A stretch of 12,064 bases of DNA from positions 1-12,064 of the forward strand of contig JAITCP010000152.1 of the NCBI GenBank assembly GCA_031283025.1, given 5' to 3'. Positions within the stretch are counted from its first letter, which is position 1; each line of letters starts with the position of its first letter. Shown one piece after another: positions 4,937 through 12,064 of the stretch. Made by a program: the position numbers and the translations under genes. The DNA is from Spirochaetaceae bacterium (GTDB lineage: Bacteria > Spirochaetota > Spirochaetia > Treponematales > Breznakiellaceae). The notes under the pieces were generated by a model. That model saw only the letters and a list, made by a program, of their open reading frames with translations, ran no database searches and had not been told where the DNA came from.

Positions 4937-6157
4937 ATGGACACATTGGATCAGATTAAGAAAGCAATAAAGCACGCTATGAAAAGCGAGTTTTATAAAA
5001 AACACTTTGCAGGGCTGAATATCGGAGATATAAAATCCATGGAGGATTTTCAAAAACTGCCCTTTACCGACAAGGAAGACCTGCGCCAGGCGTATCCGCT
5101 GGGGCTTCAGGCTGTAGGCGACGAGGAAATTGTCCGCATCCATTCATCGTCCGGCACAACGGGCACGCCGGTAATTATTCCCTACACAAAAAAAGACGTA
5201 CATGATTGGGCCGTTATGTTCAAACGCTGTTATGAAACAGCGGGATGCACCAGCCTTGACCGTATTCATATCACGCCGGGCTACGGCTTGTGGACGGCAG
5301 GGATTGGTTTTCAGGCGGGCGCGGAACTTTTGGGCGCGATGGCTATTCCGATGGGGCCGGGCAATACCGACAAACAGATCAAGATGATGATCGACTTAAA
5401 ATCGACGGTCATCTGTGCGACATCTTCCTACGCCCTTCTGCTTGCGGAAGAAATTGAAAAGCGCGGAGTACGCGATAAAATCCGCCTGAAAAAAGGCGTA
5501 ATCGGCTCTGAGCGCTGGGGGGAAAAGATGCGTAAACGTATCGCGGGCGAGCTTGGCGTGGAACTGTACGACATCTACGGCCTGACGGAAATTTACGGCC
5601 CCGGAATCGGGATCAACTGTCAGAAACAAAGCGCGATGCACATGTGGACGGATTATTTCTACTGTGAGATCATCGATCCAAAAACCGGGCAGCTCCTGCC
5701 TGACGGGGAAGCGGGGGAACTGGTTATCACAACGCTGTGCAAGGAAGGAGCGCCGCTCATACGCTACCGCACGCATGACCTGACAAGGATCGTCCCCGGC
5801 AAATGCGAATGCGGCCTTGATTACCCAAGAATCGCCACGTTGATTGGCCGCTCAGACGACATGGTAAAGGTTAGGGGCGCGATCATCTATCCCAGCCGTG
5901 TGGACGAGCTCCTTTCATCCATAGAAGGTATAAGCAGCGAGTATCAAATCATGATCGATCACCTGAACGGCAAAGACATACTCACCCTGTTCTTTGAAAC
6001 GCCCGCAGAAGGCGACGCCGCCTATAATCTTGAAAAAGACGTTGAGCATGAATTCAAAGAGAGGATCGGCCTTACGCCAAAAGCAAAAGCGGTCCGCATG
6101 GGGGAACTGCCAAGAAGCGAGAAAAAGTCAACGCGGGTATTTGATAACCGGTATTAG
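4937..6157 (+). CDS. paaK: Phenylacetate/arylacetate-CoA ligase, AMP-forming
   Basis: PaaK-type ligases activate phenylacetate or related arylacetates with ATP and CoA, giving arylacetyl-CoA, AMP and pyrophosphate in the cytoplasm. The 406-residue protein carries the ATP-binding loop SSSGTTGTP (70-78), YGLTEIYGPG (214-223, the adenine-site motif), YRTHD (277-281, ribose-binding Asp) and a C-terminal GELPRSEKKSTRVFDNRY, where PaaK proteins usually have P-R-S-E-G-K-x-x-R-V and the Lys acts in adenylation. A Cys pair in GKCECG (about 290-295) is common in the family. Length is slightly under the usual 430. AAGGAG seven bases before ATG sets the start. It follows iorB by 111 bp in the same direction. 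Such ligases often sit beside iorAB in anaerobes and share arylacetyl-CoA as intermediate. The exact aryl substrate is unknown. Confidence 0.9.
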   Translation: MDTLDQIKKAIKHAMKSEFYKKHFAGLNIGDIKSMEDFQKLPFTDKEDLRQAYPLGLQAVGDEEIVRIHSSSGTTGTPVIIPYTKKDVHDWAVMFKRCYETAGCTSLDRIHITPGYGLWTAGIGFQAGAELLGAMAIPMGPGNTDKQIKMMIDLKSTVICATSSYALLLAEEIEKRGVRDKIRLKKGVIGSERWGEKMRKRIAGELGVELYDIYGLTEIYGPGIGINCQKQSAMHMWTDYFYCEIIDPKTGQLLPDGEAGELVITTLCKEGAPLIRYRTHDLTRIVPGKCECGLDYPRIATLIGRSDDMVKVRGAIIYPSRVDELLSSIEGISSEYQIMIDHLNGKDILTLFFETPAEGDAAYNLEKDVEHEFKERIGLTPKAKAVRMGELPRSEKKSTRVFDNRY

Positions 6158-6202
6158 GGGTTTGTAACGCCAAAAAAATACGAATAATCGCCCGTTGTTT
6201 TT

Positions 6203-6307
6203 CACGCAAAGGCGCGGGCCGCCGAGGAGGCGGAGGCGCAGAGGCCGCGATGTTAATCCTTAGATGTTTCTCTGCGTCCTTTGCGCCTCGGCGTGCTCTG
6301 CGTGGGA
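6203..6307. repeat. Large imperfect palindrome of the CGCAGAGG / TTTGCGCC type
   Basis: The left part (6203-6244) contains CACGCAAAGGCGC, a CCGAGGAGGCGGAGG core and CGCAGAGG. The right part (6270-6307) contains CTCTGCGTCCTTTGCGCCTC, then GGCGTG and CTCTGCGTGG. The arms pair imperfectly about a 25-nt AT-richer centre. It lies just after paaK and before a promoter-poor AT-rich stretch. From memory, repeats of this wording are scattered in intergenic DNA of many bacteria; their nature is unsettled. It could help end the paaK transcript, but no T run follows the right arm closely. Confidence 0.55.
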
Positions 6308-6393
6308 AGATAAGGGAATAATTTTCAGTTTTTTTGCCTCTAAAACCGGAAAATCAGGCAAATTTCTCCGATAATTAAACCAAATGCCTATTT

Positions 6394-6410
6394 CCCTCTA
6401 TAAAAGAGGG
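6394..6410 (+). promoter_or_regulatory. Small hairpin with a TATAAA box ahead of the giant gene
   Basis: CCCTCT (6394-6399) and AGAGGG (6405-6410) form a 6-bp stem, and TATAAA (6399-6404) spans the loop. The start codon is 39 bases further on. TATAAA could be a -10 element, but no good -35 is present, so either reading (promoter with operator, or leader hairpin) is tentative. Confidence 0.25.
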
Positions 6411-6448
6411 TGCTTTTAGGTTATTATTGAAAGAAAAAGGGCTAAAAA

Positions 6449-9400
6449 TTGAAAAAATTCTGGCTCATTACCGGATTAATCATACTTCTCAGCGGGGCGG
6501 CCTGGGGACAGAATTATACATGGAATGGGGCTACTAATGGTAATTGGAATACTGGCAGCAATTGGGCAGGCGGCACAGCTCCCGCCGGAACAATTAATAA
6601 CCTGACAATAAATTGTGCTAATCCGCCTACAACTGGTATTCCTGCCACAATTACTGTTGGGGGCACCCTAACGGTTACGAATGGAACTCTTAATTTGCCG
6701 GGGACTCTGACAGTAAACGGTACAGGAACCAGTACGATTAGCGCAAATATAACTACGGGCGGCAATCAAACCTATCAAGGCCCGGTGTCTCTGGGCGCTG
6801 ATGTAAATTTTACAGGGGGCGCTAATTCTTTAGTTCGATTTAACGGTACTGTAAATGGGACAGGGGCGCCCCGGAGATTGACGATAACAACTGCAAATGC
6901 CCGATTTAATACTAATGTAGGCGCAGGCGGAAATATTGCAAGTATTGAAGTAGTGAACGGAACTACCAGGATAGGCGCAAGGAATAGTACCGGAACGATA
7001 AATATTATCACGACAGGGGGGCAGTCCTATAACGGGCTGGTAACGCTTGGCAGCTCTACTAATTTTATCGGGGGCACCGGGGATAGTATTTGGTTTAAGG
7101 CCGGAGTAGAAGGGCTGACCACAAACCGGGTATTGACGGTAACAGGAAACGCTCAATTTGATGGGGCAGTAGGCAGTACTGCCAACAACTATATTAGCGT
7201 TGTAAACGTAACCGGAACCAGCTCGATTAACGCAAATGTAACATCGACCGGCAATCAAACTTATACCGGAGCGGTAACGCTTGGCGGAGGTCTTGCCGGA
7301 GCTGCTCGGATCTTAACCAGTACCGGAGCAGGAACAACGATAACGCTGGGAACGGTAACCGGAGAGGATCGTAATTTAACAATAACAGCCGGGACTGCCG
7401 CAAATCCGGGAACGGCTGTATTTACTAACGGCGGAAGCGGTATAGGAACGTTAACCGTAAATCAAAACGTTACATTTAACAATGCAGCATTAAGTGCGGC
7501 TTCAGTAAGCGTAACCAGAAACAGTACGATTAATGCGGATATAACCACCACAGGCAGTCAAACTTATAGGGGAACGGTAACGCTAAACGCAGATATTTCT
7601 TCCGGCACGGATATTACCTTTAGGGGAGCGGTAACGCTAAACGCAGATATTTCTTCCGGCACAGATATTACCTTTGACAGCCTCATATCCGGCAGTCCTA
7701 TTCCCGTAACCCTGACAAAAAATGGTACGGTAACACTAAAAGCGGGCGGAGCCATTGTCAATAACGGAAGCATTACCGTCAGTTCAGAAGATACCAATGC
7801 TGCATTTATCGGAAATTACGAAGGTTCTGCCGGTTCATTGACAGGGTATAACGGTGCGAGCGCTCCCTATCCTTACATAGAATTTCACGGTGATGCAGAC
7901 TTGTCACATTTTACCCAAAACGATCATGTTATCAGGTTTGCAGGTACAACCCCTGGCACAAACAATGACCATGTGTTTAAGCTTGATGCTTCCCATGTCG
8001 GCAATGTGGAAATTCTGGCTGGAAATACCGTTACGGTAAACACCCCGGTTACGCAGGATTCCGGCAAGACGCTAAGCCTTGGTACGGATAGTTCCCTTAT
8101 ACTCACCCCAGCCGCCGGTTCTGTTTCATGGATTCAAGGCACATCACCTCCTCCCGGCTTTACCGGTTTTTACGGCGGAAATGGTACGGTTGTTTTCAAC
8201 GCGGGATCAACGCTTAAAACAGAAGACTTTTTTGTTGATACAAACTGTGTGGTAACCTTGAACGGAGCAGGAGATGTTATTGCATCGGGAAATGTAGAGA
8301 TAAACAACAGCTTTAACGGCGGAAATGATATTTATCGCTTTACTATCAATATGTACGGTACGAATACAACGTTAAAAATTACCGATGCTTCGATATTTCT
8401 TTGCAATCTGGCAGTGAATGGTACAACTACTTTGGAAACCGGAGATTCGTCAGATAATAGCGTTACGTTCAAAGGGTCAGTTACCATTAATCCAGGCGGC
8501 GAACTTGATTGCGGCGGCTTGGATATACTAATGCTTCCAAGATGGAATGGAACGCCGCCCCCGCCATTCCCTTCAACAGAACCGCATAATTTTTGGGAGC
8601 AGCGGGGCACGTTTAATTATGGTACAAATGCGGTGGAATTTGGCAGCAGCGCGTTGTCTGGACATACCTATACCGTTCGCGGCGATACTGCATGGTGGAT
8701 ACTGGCCTGCCATGAAGACAGCGCAACGCTTCAATTTTCAAATTATGGCGGCGGGCCTCCAAATACCGCTCCCGGAACCTTTGGCCATATAGTGTACGGC
8801 GGATTACAAATAGAACCTGTTACCAAAGACGGAACCAGGAATATCACTCTTACCAGGAAAGATTACAAATTAAATACTCCTGCAATTCCGCCAAATCAGT
8901 TAGATCCGCCGACTGAACATTTTTGGTATTTTATTACAGATTCGCAGACAGTTATGAATATTGCTTATGTTGATATATATTATTGTTTCTCCGGGCAAAC
9001 TATCCGTATACCGCCTTTTGTTAATGTCTTGCCGTATAACGCTCACTGGAATGTCGGCTGGCTTGGTGATTCCAATTTCTTTTATGCCTATACGGAAGAT
9101 TCTACCCATACCGGTAAAATCGACCGGATTCGCCTTCAAGCGGCATTTGATATTATGCCTTTTACGGTAACAAGTATAGCCAGTTTCAGGTTTAAAATTG
9201 AATTAATTGATACTGTTACAAGAGAGTCCTATACCGGGGCGATTACCGGTTACCGGAGGGTGCAGGAAAATCCTCAGCCGAGTTCTTATGATGATCTTAA
9301 TTCGATTTATGTGCTTTTGGATGAAAATAAAATGCCCTACAATACCGGTATTATCTTTGAATGGAAAATAACGGAAAATGATGAAATATTTGATCTGGCC

Positions 9401-10900
9401 AGCGGAGAGCTGCCGATTGGAAATCCTGGGGATTCAGGCATAACTACAGATACGGCCCCTCCACGCATTACGTATGCGCTGGCAGTACCGGGCCATAATG
9501 AAATTTATTTTCAGGTTTCTGAAGATATAACGAATACCGGCGGCCTTTCTGTGGATGTTCCTGTTTTAAGTCTTTCCGGCCTTATACCGCAGCCCAACAG
9601 TACCGGTAAGAGGGAATTCATTGTTTCTCTTGGAAATTATTCTTTTACCCCGGACCAGTTGGCGGGAGGGGCAGAATTCATCCTGCATGGCCTTGCCGAT
9701 TCTGCAAATCCGGCTGTTGATTTGTTATATCTGTCTCCCAGATACCCGCAAAATTATAATTATGACGATAAAAACCTTGGTACCGGCGCTTATACTTTCC
9801 AGCCCTATGTTACTGTTGCAGGAAATCCGGCGGCATTCATACCACCGGCGGGAATAACTGTAGTTTTCCCCAAAAATAAAGGTTATGAATTAAGTTCAGG
9901 CAAGACGATTGATTTGGATCCGTCCATTGAAGTAAAACACCGGGCTGCGGATTTGCTTGTTTCCGTACCTCCGGGCAATCTGTCAGACGAACAATATTTT
10001 ATCTGGCCTCTCTGGGCAAAATACAGTAACGTTACTGACCCGAATAGTGAATTGGGCGCATTTCTTTCCGCCGGCTATGGTTATATGGGGCCGGGAGGCG
10101 GAGATAAATCATTTAATGATGCCGGTATTATCTGGGATTTTTCCGGCAAACGTTTTCTGGAACAGGAGGATATTACCCTGCAATCCAGACTAAGCGATAA
10201 CTTGTCTTTGAACGAAACGCATAAATTGATCTATGCTTTTAATGTTCCTGAAGGATGTAAATCAACAAACAACCAGAGTTCGCCCGGCCTATGGCATCCA
10301 GGAACCGGCCTTTGGAATTCGGGAATTAAGCCCCCAATAATTAATCCGCCTTGTGTTAATTTATTTCCCGATTCTTATCCTTCCGGTTCTGCCGATGTAA
10401 TGAACGGAAAGAACAAACTATATAACATTGATTTATCCAAGTCCAAATATTCGGGTGATTCAACGGTAGAATTTTTCTACCATTTGGACGGAACGCCCGA
10501 TTATCTTCTGGCGGGCCGTCTGGATATGGCTGCCGGTTCTGCAATTCCCGCCGACTGGTACCGCCGTATGCGTCCCTTTAGCTTTAACCTGCACGAAGTA
10601 ACCCGCCAGCGGGGCAGCGTAACAATCCTTAACAACGTGATCAATTCAGAAAAACGGGAACGGGTTTTTGTGGATTATAAACTCAATAAGTCCGGACGGG
10701 TTACCGTACAGGTATTTACTCTGGACGGCAATCTGGTTAAAGTACTGGTCAGGGAAAACCAGAATCAATCCGATGCCTATTACCGGGCTTCCTGGGACGG
10801 TACGAACTCCGGAGGCCGCCCTGTAGCCCGTGGTATGTACTTTATCCGGGTTGTCGCGCCGGATATAGACGAGATAAGAAAAGTAATGGTGGTTAAGTAA
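6449..10900 (+). CDS. Giant secreted beta-repeat surface protein with C-terminal FlgD-like Ig domain
   Basis: The 1483-residue protein starts at TTG (6449), since the signal peptide (KK, then a hydrophobic core FWLITGLIILLSG, then AWG before QNYTW) begins exactly there and AAAGGG lies upstream. A Y-T-W-N-G-x-x-N-G-x-W-N-x-x-x-N-W segment opens the mature chain, as in many repeat-rich exported proteins. Residues about 60-430 are low-complexity T/G/N/V beta repeats with Q-[TS]-Y motifs at 107, 192, 270 and 371, each followed by G-x-V-[TS]-L, likely a beta-helix or solenoid. The middle is unassigned beta-rich sequence. An Ig-like segment begins near DTAPPRITYA (1001). The end (about 1405-1483) has VTVQVFTLDG, SWDGTNSGG (W1449) and GMYFIRV, a FlgD/FlgD_ig-like domain seen at the C-termini of exported proteins. 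Function is unknown; adhesion or an envelope role is inferred. No enzyme motif was seen. Confidence 0.8.
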   Translation: MKKFWLITGLIILLSGAAWGQNYTWNGATNGNWNTGSNWAGGTAPAGTINNLTINCANPPTTGIPATITVGGTLTVTNGTLNLPGTLTVNGTGTSTISANITTGGNQTYQGPVSLGADVNFTGGANSLVRFNGTVNGTGAPRRLTITTANARFNTNVGAGGNIASIEVVNGTTRIGARNSTGTINIITTGGQSYNGLVTLGSSTNFIGGTGDSIWFKAGVEGLTTNRVLTVTGNAQFDGAVGSTANNYISVVNVTGTSSINANVTSTGNQTYTGAVTLGGGLAGAARILTSTGAGTTITLGTVTGEDRNLTITAGTAANPGTAVFTNGGSGIGTLTVNQNVTFNNAALSAASVSVTRNSTINADITTTGSQTYRGTVTLNADISSGTDITFRGAVTLNADISSGTDITFDSLISGSPIPVTLTKNGTVTLKAGGAIVNNGSITVSSEDTNAAFIGNYEGSAGSLTGYNGASAPYPYIEFHGDADLSHFTQNDHVIRFAGTTPGTNNDHVFKLDASHVGNVEILAGNTVTVNTPVTQDSGKTLSLGTDSSLILTPAAGSVSWIQGTSPPPGFTGFYGGNGTVVFNAGSTLKTEDFFVDTNCVVTLNGAGDVIASGNVEINNSFNGGNDIYRFTINMYGTNTTLKITDASIFLCNLAVNGTTTLETGDSSDNSVTFKGSVTINPGGELDCGGLDILMLPRWNGTPPPPFPSTEPHNFWEQRGTFNYGTNAVEFGSSALSGHTYTVRGDTAWWILACHEDSATLQFSNYGGGPPNTAPGTFGHIVYGGLQIEPVTKDGTRNITLTRKDYKLNTPAIPPNQLDPPTEHFWYFITDSQTVMNIAYVDIYYCFSGQTIRIPPFVNVLPYNAHWNVGWLGDSNFFYAYTEDSTHTGKIDRIRLQAAFDIMPFTVTSIASFRFKIELIDTVTRESYTGAITGYRRVQENPQPSSYDDLNSIYVLLDENKMPYNTGIIFEWKITENDEIFDLASGELPIGNPGDSGITTDTAPPRITYALAVPGHNEIYFQVSEDITNTGGLSVDVPVLSLSGLIPQPNSTGKREFIVSLGNYSFTPDQLAGGAEFILHGLADSANPAVDLLYLSPRYPQNYNYDDKNLGTGAYTFQPYVTVAGNPAAFIPPAGITVVFPKNKGYELSSGKTIDLDPSIEVKHRAADLLVSVPPGNLSDEQYFIWPLWAKYSNVTDPNSELGAFLSAGYGYMGPGGGDKSFNDAGIIWDFSGKRFLEQEDITLQSRLSDNLSLNETHKLIYAFNVPEGCKSTNNQSSPGLWHPGTGLWNSGIKPPIINPPCVNLFPDSYPSGSADVMNGKNKLYNIDLSKSKYSGDSTVEFFYHLDGTPDYLLAGRLDMAAGSAIPADWYRRMRPFSFNLHEVTRQRGSVTILNNVINSEKRERVFVDYKLNKSGRVTVQVFTLDGNLVKVLVRENQNQSDAYYRASWDGTNSGGRPVARGMYFIRVVAPDIDEIRKVMVVK
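7568..7675 (+). repeat. 54-bp in-frame tandem duplication inside the giant gene
   Basis: Units 7568-7621 and 7622-7675 differ at two positions. Each encodes RG[TA]VTLNADISSGTDITF, 18 residues, one plausible turn of a beta-solenoid. High identity suggests a recent duplication by slippage or recombination. Confidence 0.9.
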
Positions 10901-10902
10901 CA

Positions 10903-11805
10903 ATGAAAAAAGCGGCTTTTTTCAAAGCTGGCTTTGCTGCTGTTGTAGGCCGGCCTTCTACGGGAAAGTCTACCCTCATTAATGCGATCTGCGGTCAAAA
11001 CGTCGCCGTGGTAAGCCCCGTTCCCCAAACTACCAGAAACGCCATCCGGGGCATTGTAAACCGTGAACAAGGGCAGTTGGTACTGGTAGATACGCCGGGG
11101 GTACACCTTTCGGAGAGAAAATTCAACCGCCGCCTTTCAGAAACCGCCTTCCGTACCGCTTCCGAATCGGACATGATTCTTTATGTGCTGGACGCTTCCC
11201 GCGCCCCCGGCCCGGAGGAAGAAGCAATCGCGGAAAGGTGCCAGGCACCGCTTGTGGCGGCGGTAAACAAAATGGATCTGCCTTCCGCAGACTTTGACCG
11301 TGCCGCCGCATTTCTTACAGCCCGCTTTCCCGCGCTGGATGCAAACCGCATCATCCCCATATCGGCAAAAAACAACCGGGGGATGGATCAGCTTCTTGCG
11401 GCGCTTTTTGATTTGGCCCCTGAGGGTGAGCCTTTTTATCCTGAAGATTACTATACCGATCAGGAGATGGACTTCCGCATCGCGGAAATAATCCGTGGAG
11501 CGGCCTTGCCCTTTCTCCGCCAGGAACTGCCCCATGCTGTGTATGTGGAAGTGGCAGACCGGGAATTGCGGAATGGTGTGGAAACGCAGCGCCTGTGGGT
11601 ACGTGCATTTATCATCTGCGAACGGGAATCCCAAAAGGGGATGATAGTCGGCAAGGATGGCAAGATAATCAAAGCCATAGGCAAAGCCTCACGCAAGGAA
11701 CTTAACCGTATCTTTGACTGGAAGGTAGATTTGGATTTACGGGTAAAAACCGGCAAGGACTGGCGGCACAACGATGTGATACTGCGGAAACTGCTGGACA
11801 GGTGA
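10903..11805 (+). CDS. era: GTPase Era, ribosome small-subunit assembly factor
   Basis: Era binds the 3' end of 16S rRNA and the maturing 30S subunit and is usually essential. The 300 residues carry every GTPase motif: G1 GRPSTGKST (16-24), G2 region TTRN (43-46), G3 DTPG (63-66), G4 NKMD (122-125) and G5 SAK (154-156). The C-terminal KH RNA-binding domain has the G-x-x-G loop VGKDGKIIKAIG (249-260). Length is normal. The P-loop GRPSTGKS instead of the common GRPNVGKS is a variant I associate with treponemes. The ATG lies 2 nt after the giant gene's stop with only a weak GGTGG-like site before it, so translation may be coupled to the upstream gene or driven by an internal promoter I could not identify. 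Confidence 0.95.
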   Translation: MKKAAFFKAGFAAVVGRPSTGKSTLINAICGQNVAVVSPVPQTTRNAIRGIVNREQGQLVLVDTPGVHLSERKFNRRLSETAFRTASESDMILYVLDASRAPGPEEEAIAERCQAPLVAAVNKMDLPSADFDRAAAFLTARFPALDANRIIPISAKNNRGMDQLLAALFDLAPEGEPFYPEDYYTDQEMDFRIAEIIRGAALPFLRQELPHAVYVEVADRELRNGVETQRLWVRAFIICERESQKGMIVGKDGKIIKAIGKASRKELNRIFDWKVDLDLRVKTGKDWRHNDVILRKLLDR

Positions 11806-12064
11806 AGAGTAAATATCCTCGCAAATATTCAGACATTCCCGCCTGATTACCACACCGCATCTACAGCCGGGTGTTTCTGATCACTGGGGAAGCGTACTTG
11901 CGGCAAATATCACTGAAAAAACGGACGCTTTATTAGTTTTGCTGAATATGGGCGGCGGGAAGAACACCCCTTCAGGCCGCAGTGGTCGTGGCTGTTCTTT
12001 ACGCACGTTTTGACGTGGCATTTTCTTACGCACGCCAAGCGTCCTTCAGGGGTAACCTTCCCGC
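11806..12064. other. Downstream region without a recognised gene
   Basis: About 260 bases after era contain no gene I can support. The longest frame noticed is minus strand 11881-12021 (46 residues, starting MPRQNVRKEQ), with no recognised motif. No tRNA cloverleaf was seen. The right half is occupied by an inverted repeat (11955-12064) listed separately. Confidence 0.5.
11955..12064. repeat. Long imperfect inverted repeat at the right edge
   Basis: The segment 11955-11976 (GCGGGAAG, then ACCCCT, then GG) is matched in inverse by 12043-12064, about 17 of 22 positions by eye. Between the arms lie a perfect small hairpin CACGT-TTTG-ACGTG (12004-12017) and two near-copies of TTCTTTACGCACG (11995-12007 and 12023-12034, the second lacking one T). 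The element may continue beyond the window. Confidence 0.5.

Noticed and set aside
6830..7258. Minus-strand open frame of 142 residues opposite the repeats of the giant gene
   Set aside because: Arises from the repetitive T/G/N codons; no signal, no homology pattern.
11137..11634. Open frame of 165 residues on the minus strand inside era
   Set aside because: Antisense to conserved GTPase and KH coding sequence, no recognisable motif or start signal.
11881..12021. Minus-strand frame of 46 residues after era
   Set aside because: No recognised motif, no clear ribosome binding site, and it overlaps the edge inverted repeat.
11995..12034. Two TTCTT(T)ACGCACG copies considered as the start of a CRISPR array
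   Set aside because: Only two 12-13 base copies with a short interval and no regular spacers; too little for an array.

Overview
The window looks like a chromosomal segment from an anaerobic host-associated spirochaete, most likely a Treponema of the termite-gut type. This rests on the Era P-loop variant (GRPSTGKS), remnants of choice-of-anchor-D, FN3 and DUF1566 surface proteins, a huge TTG-initiated repeat protein with a FlgD-like C-terminal domain, and oxygen-sensitive 2-oxoacid oxidoreductase genes. The genus is inferred, not proven.

Layout. (1) 1-1190 is a scrambled accessory zone. It holds the last codons of a choice-of-anchor-D type protein, an antisense 3' remnant of a HigA/XRE-type antidote gene, a collapsed FN3-DUF1566 fragment, an intact-looking hicB-hicA toxin-antitoxin pair on the minus strand (HicA is only 57 residues and easily missed), and a second, shorter copy of the same antidote 3' end. 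(2) 1192-6157 is a plus-strand metabolic cluster: an OFA-type major facilitator transporter, iorA, iorB and a PaaK-type arylacetate-CoA ligase. The first three genes are tightly packed. paaK follows after a 111-bp gap carrying a repeat hairpin. Together they would interconvert arylacetates, arylacetyl-CoAs and arylpyruvates; the transporter may carry an acid of this pathway. (3) 6158-6448 is intergenic, with a large imperfect palindrome of the CGCAGAGG type and a small hairpin. (4) 6449-10900 is one 1483-residue secreted beta-repeat protein with a signal peptide, repeated Q-T/S-Y units, a recent 54-bp in-frame tandem duplication and a C-terminal FlgD-like Ig domain. (5) era starts 2 nt after it, with no clear ribosome binding site. 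(6) 11806-12064 holds no recognisable gene but contains an inverted repeat reaching the window edge.

No wholly new system is evident. The points most worth following are the toxin-antitoxin graveyard at the left, the transporter-ior-paaK module, and the expanding surface protein that shares a transcript with the essential gene era.
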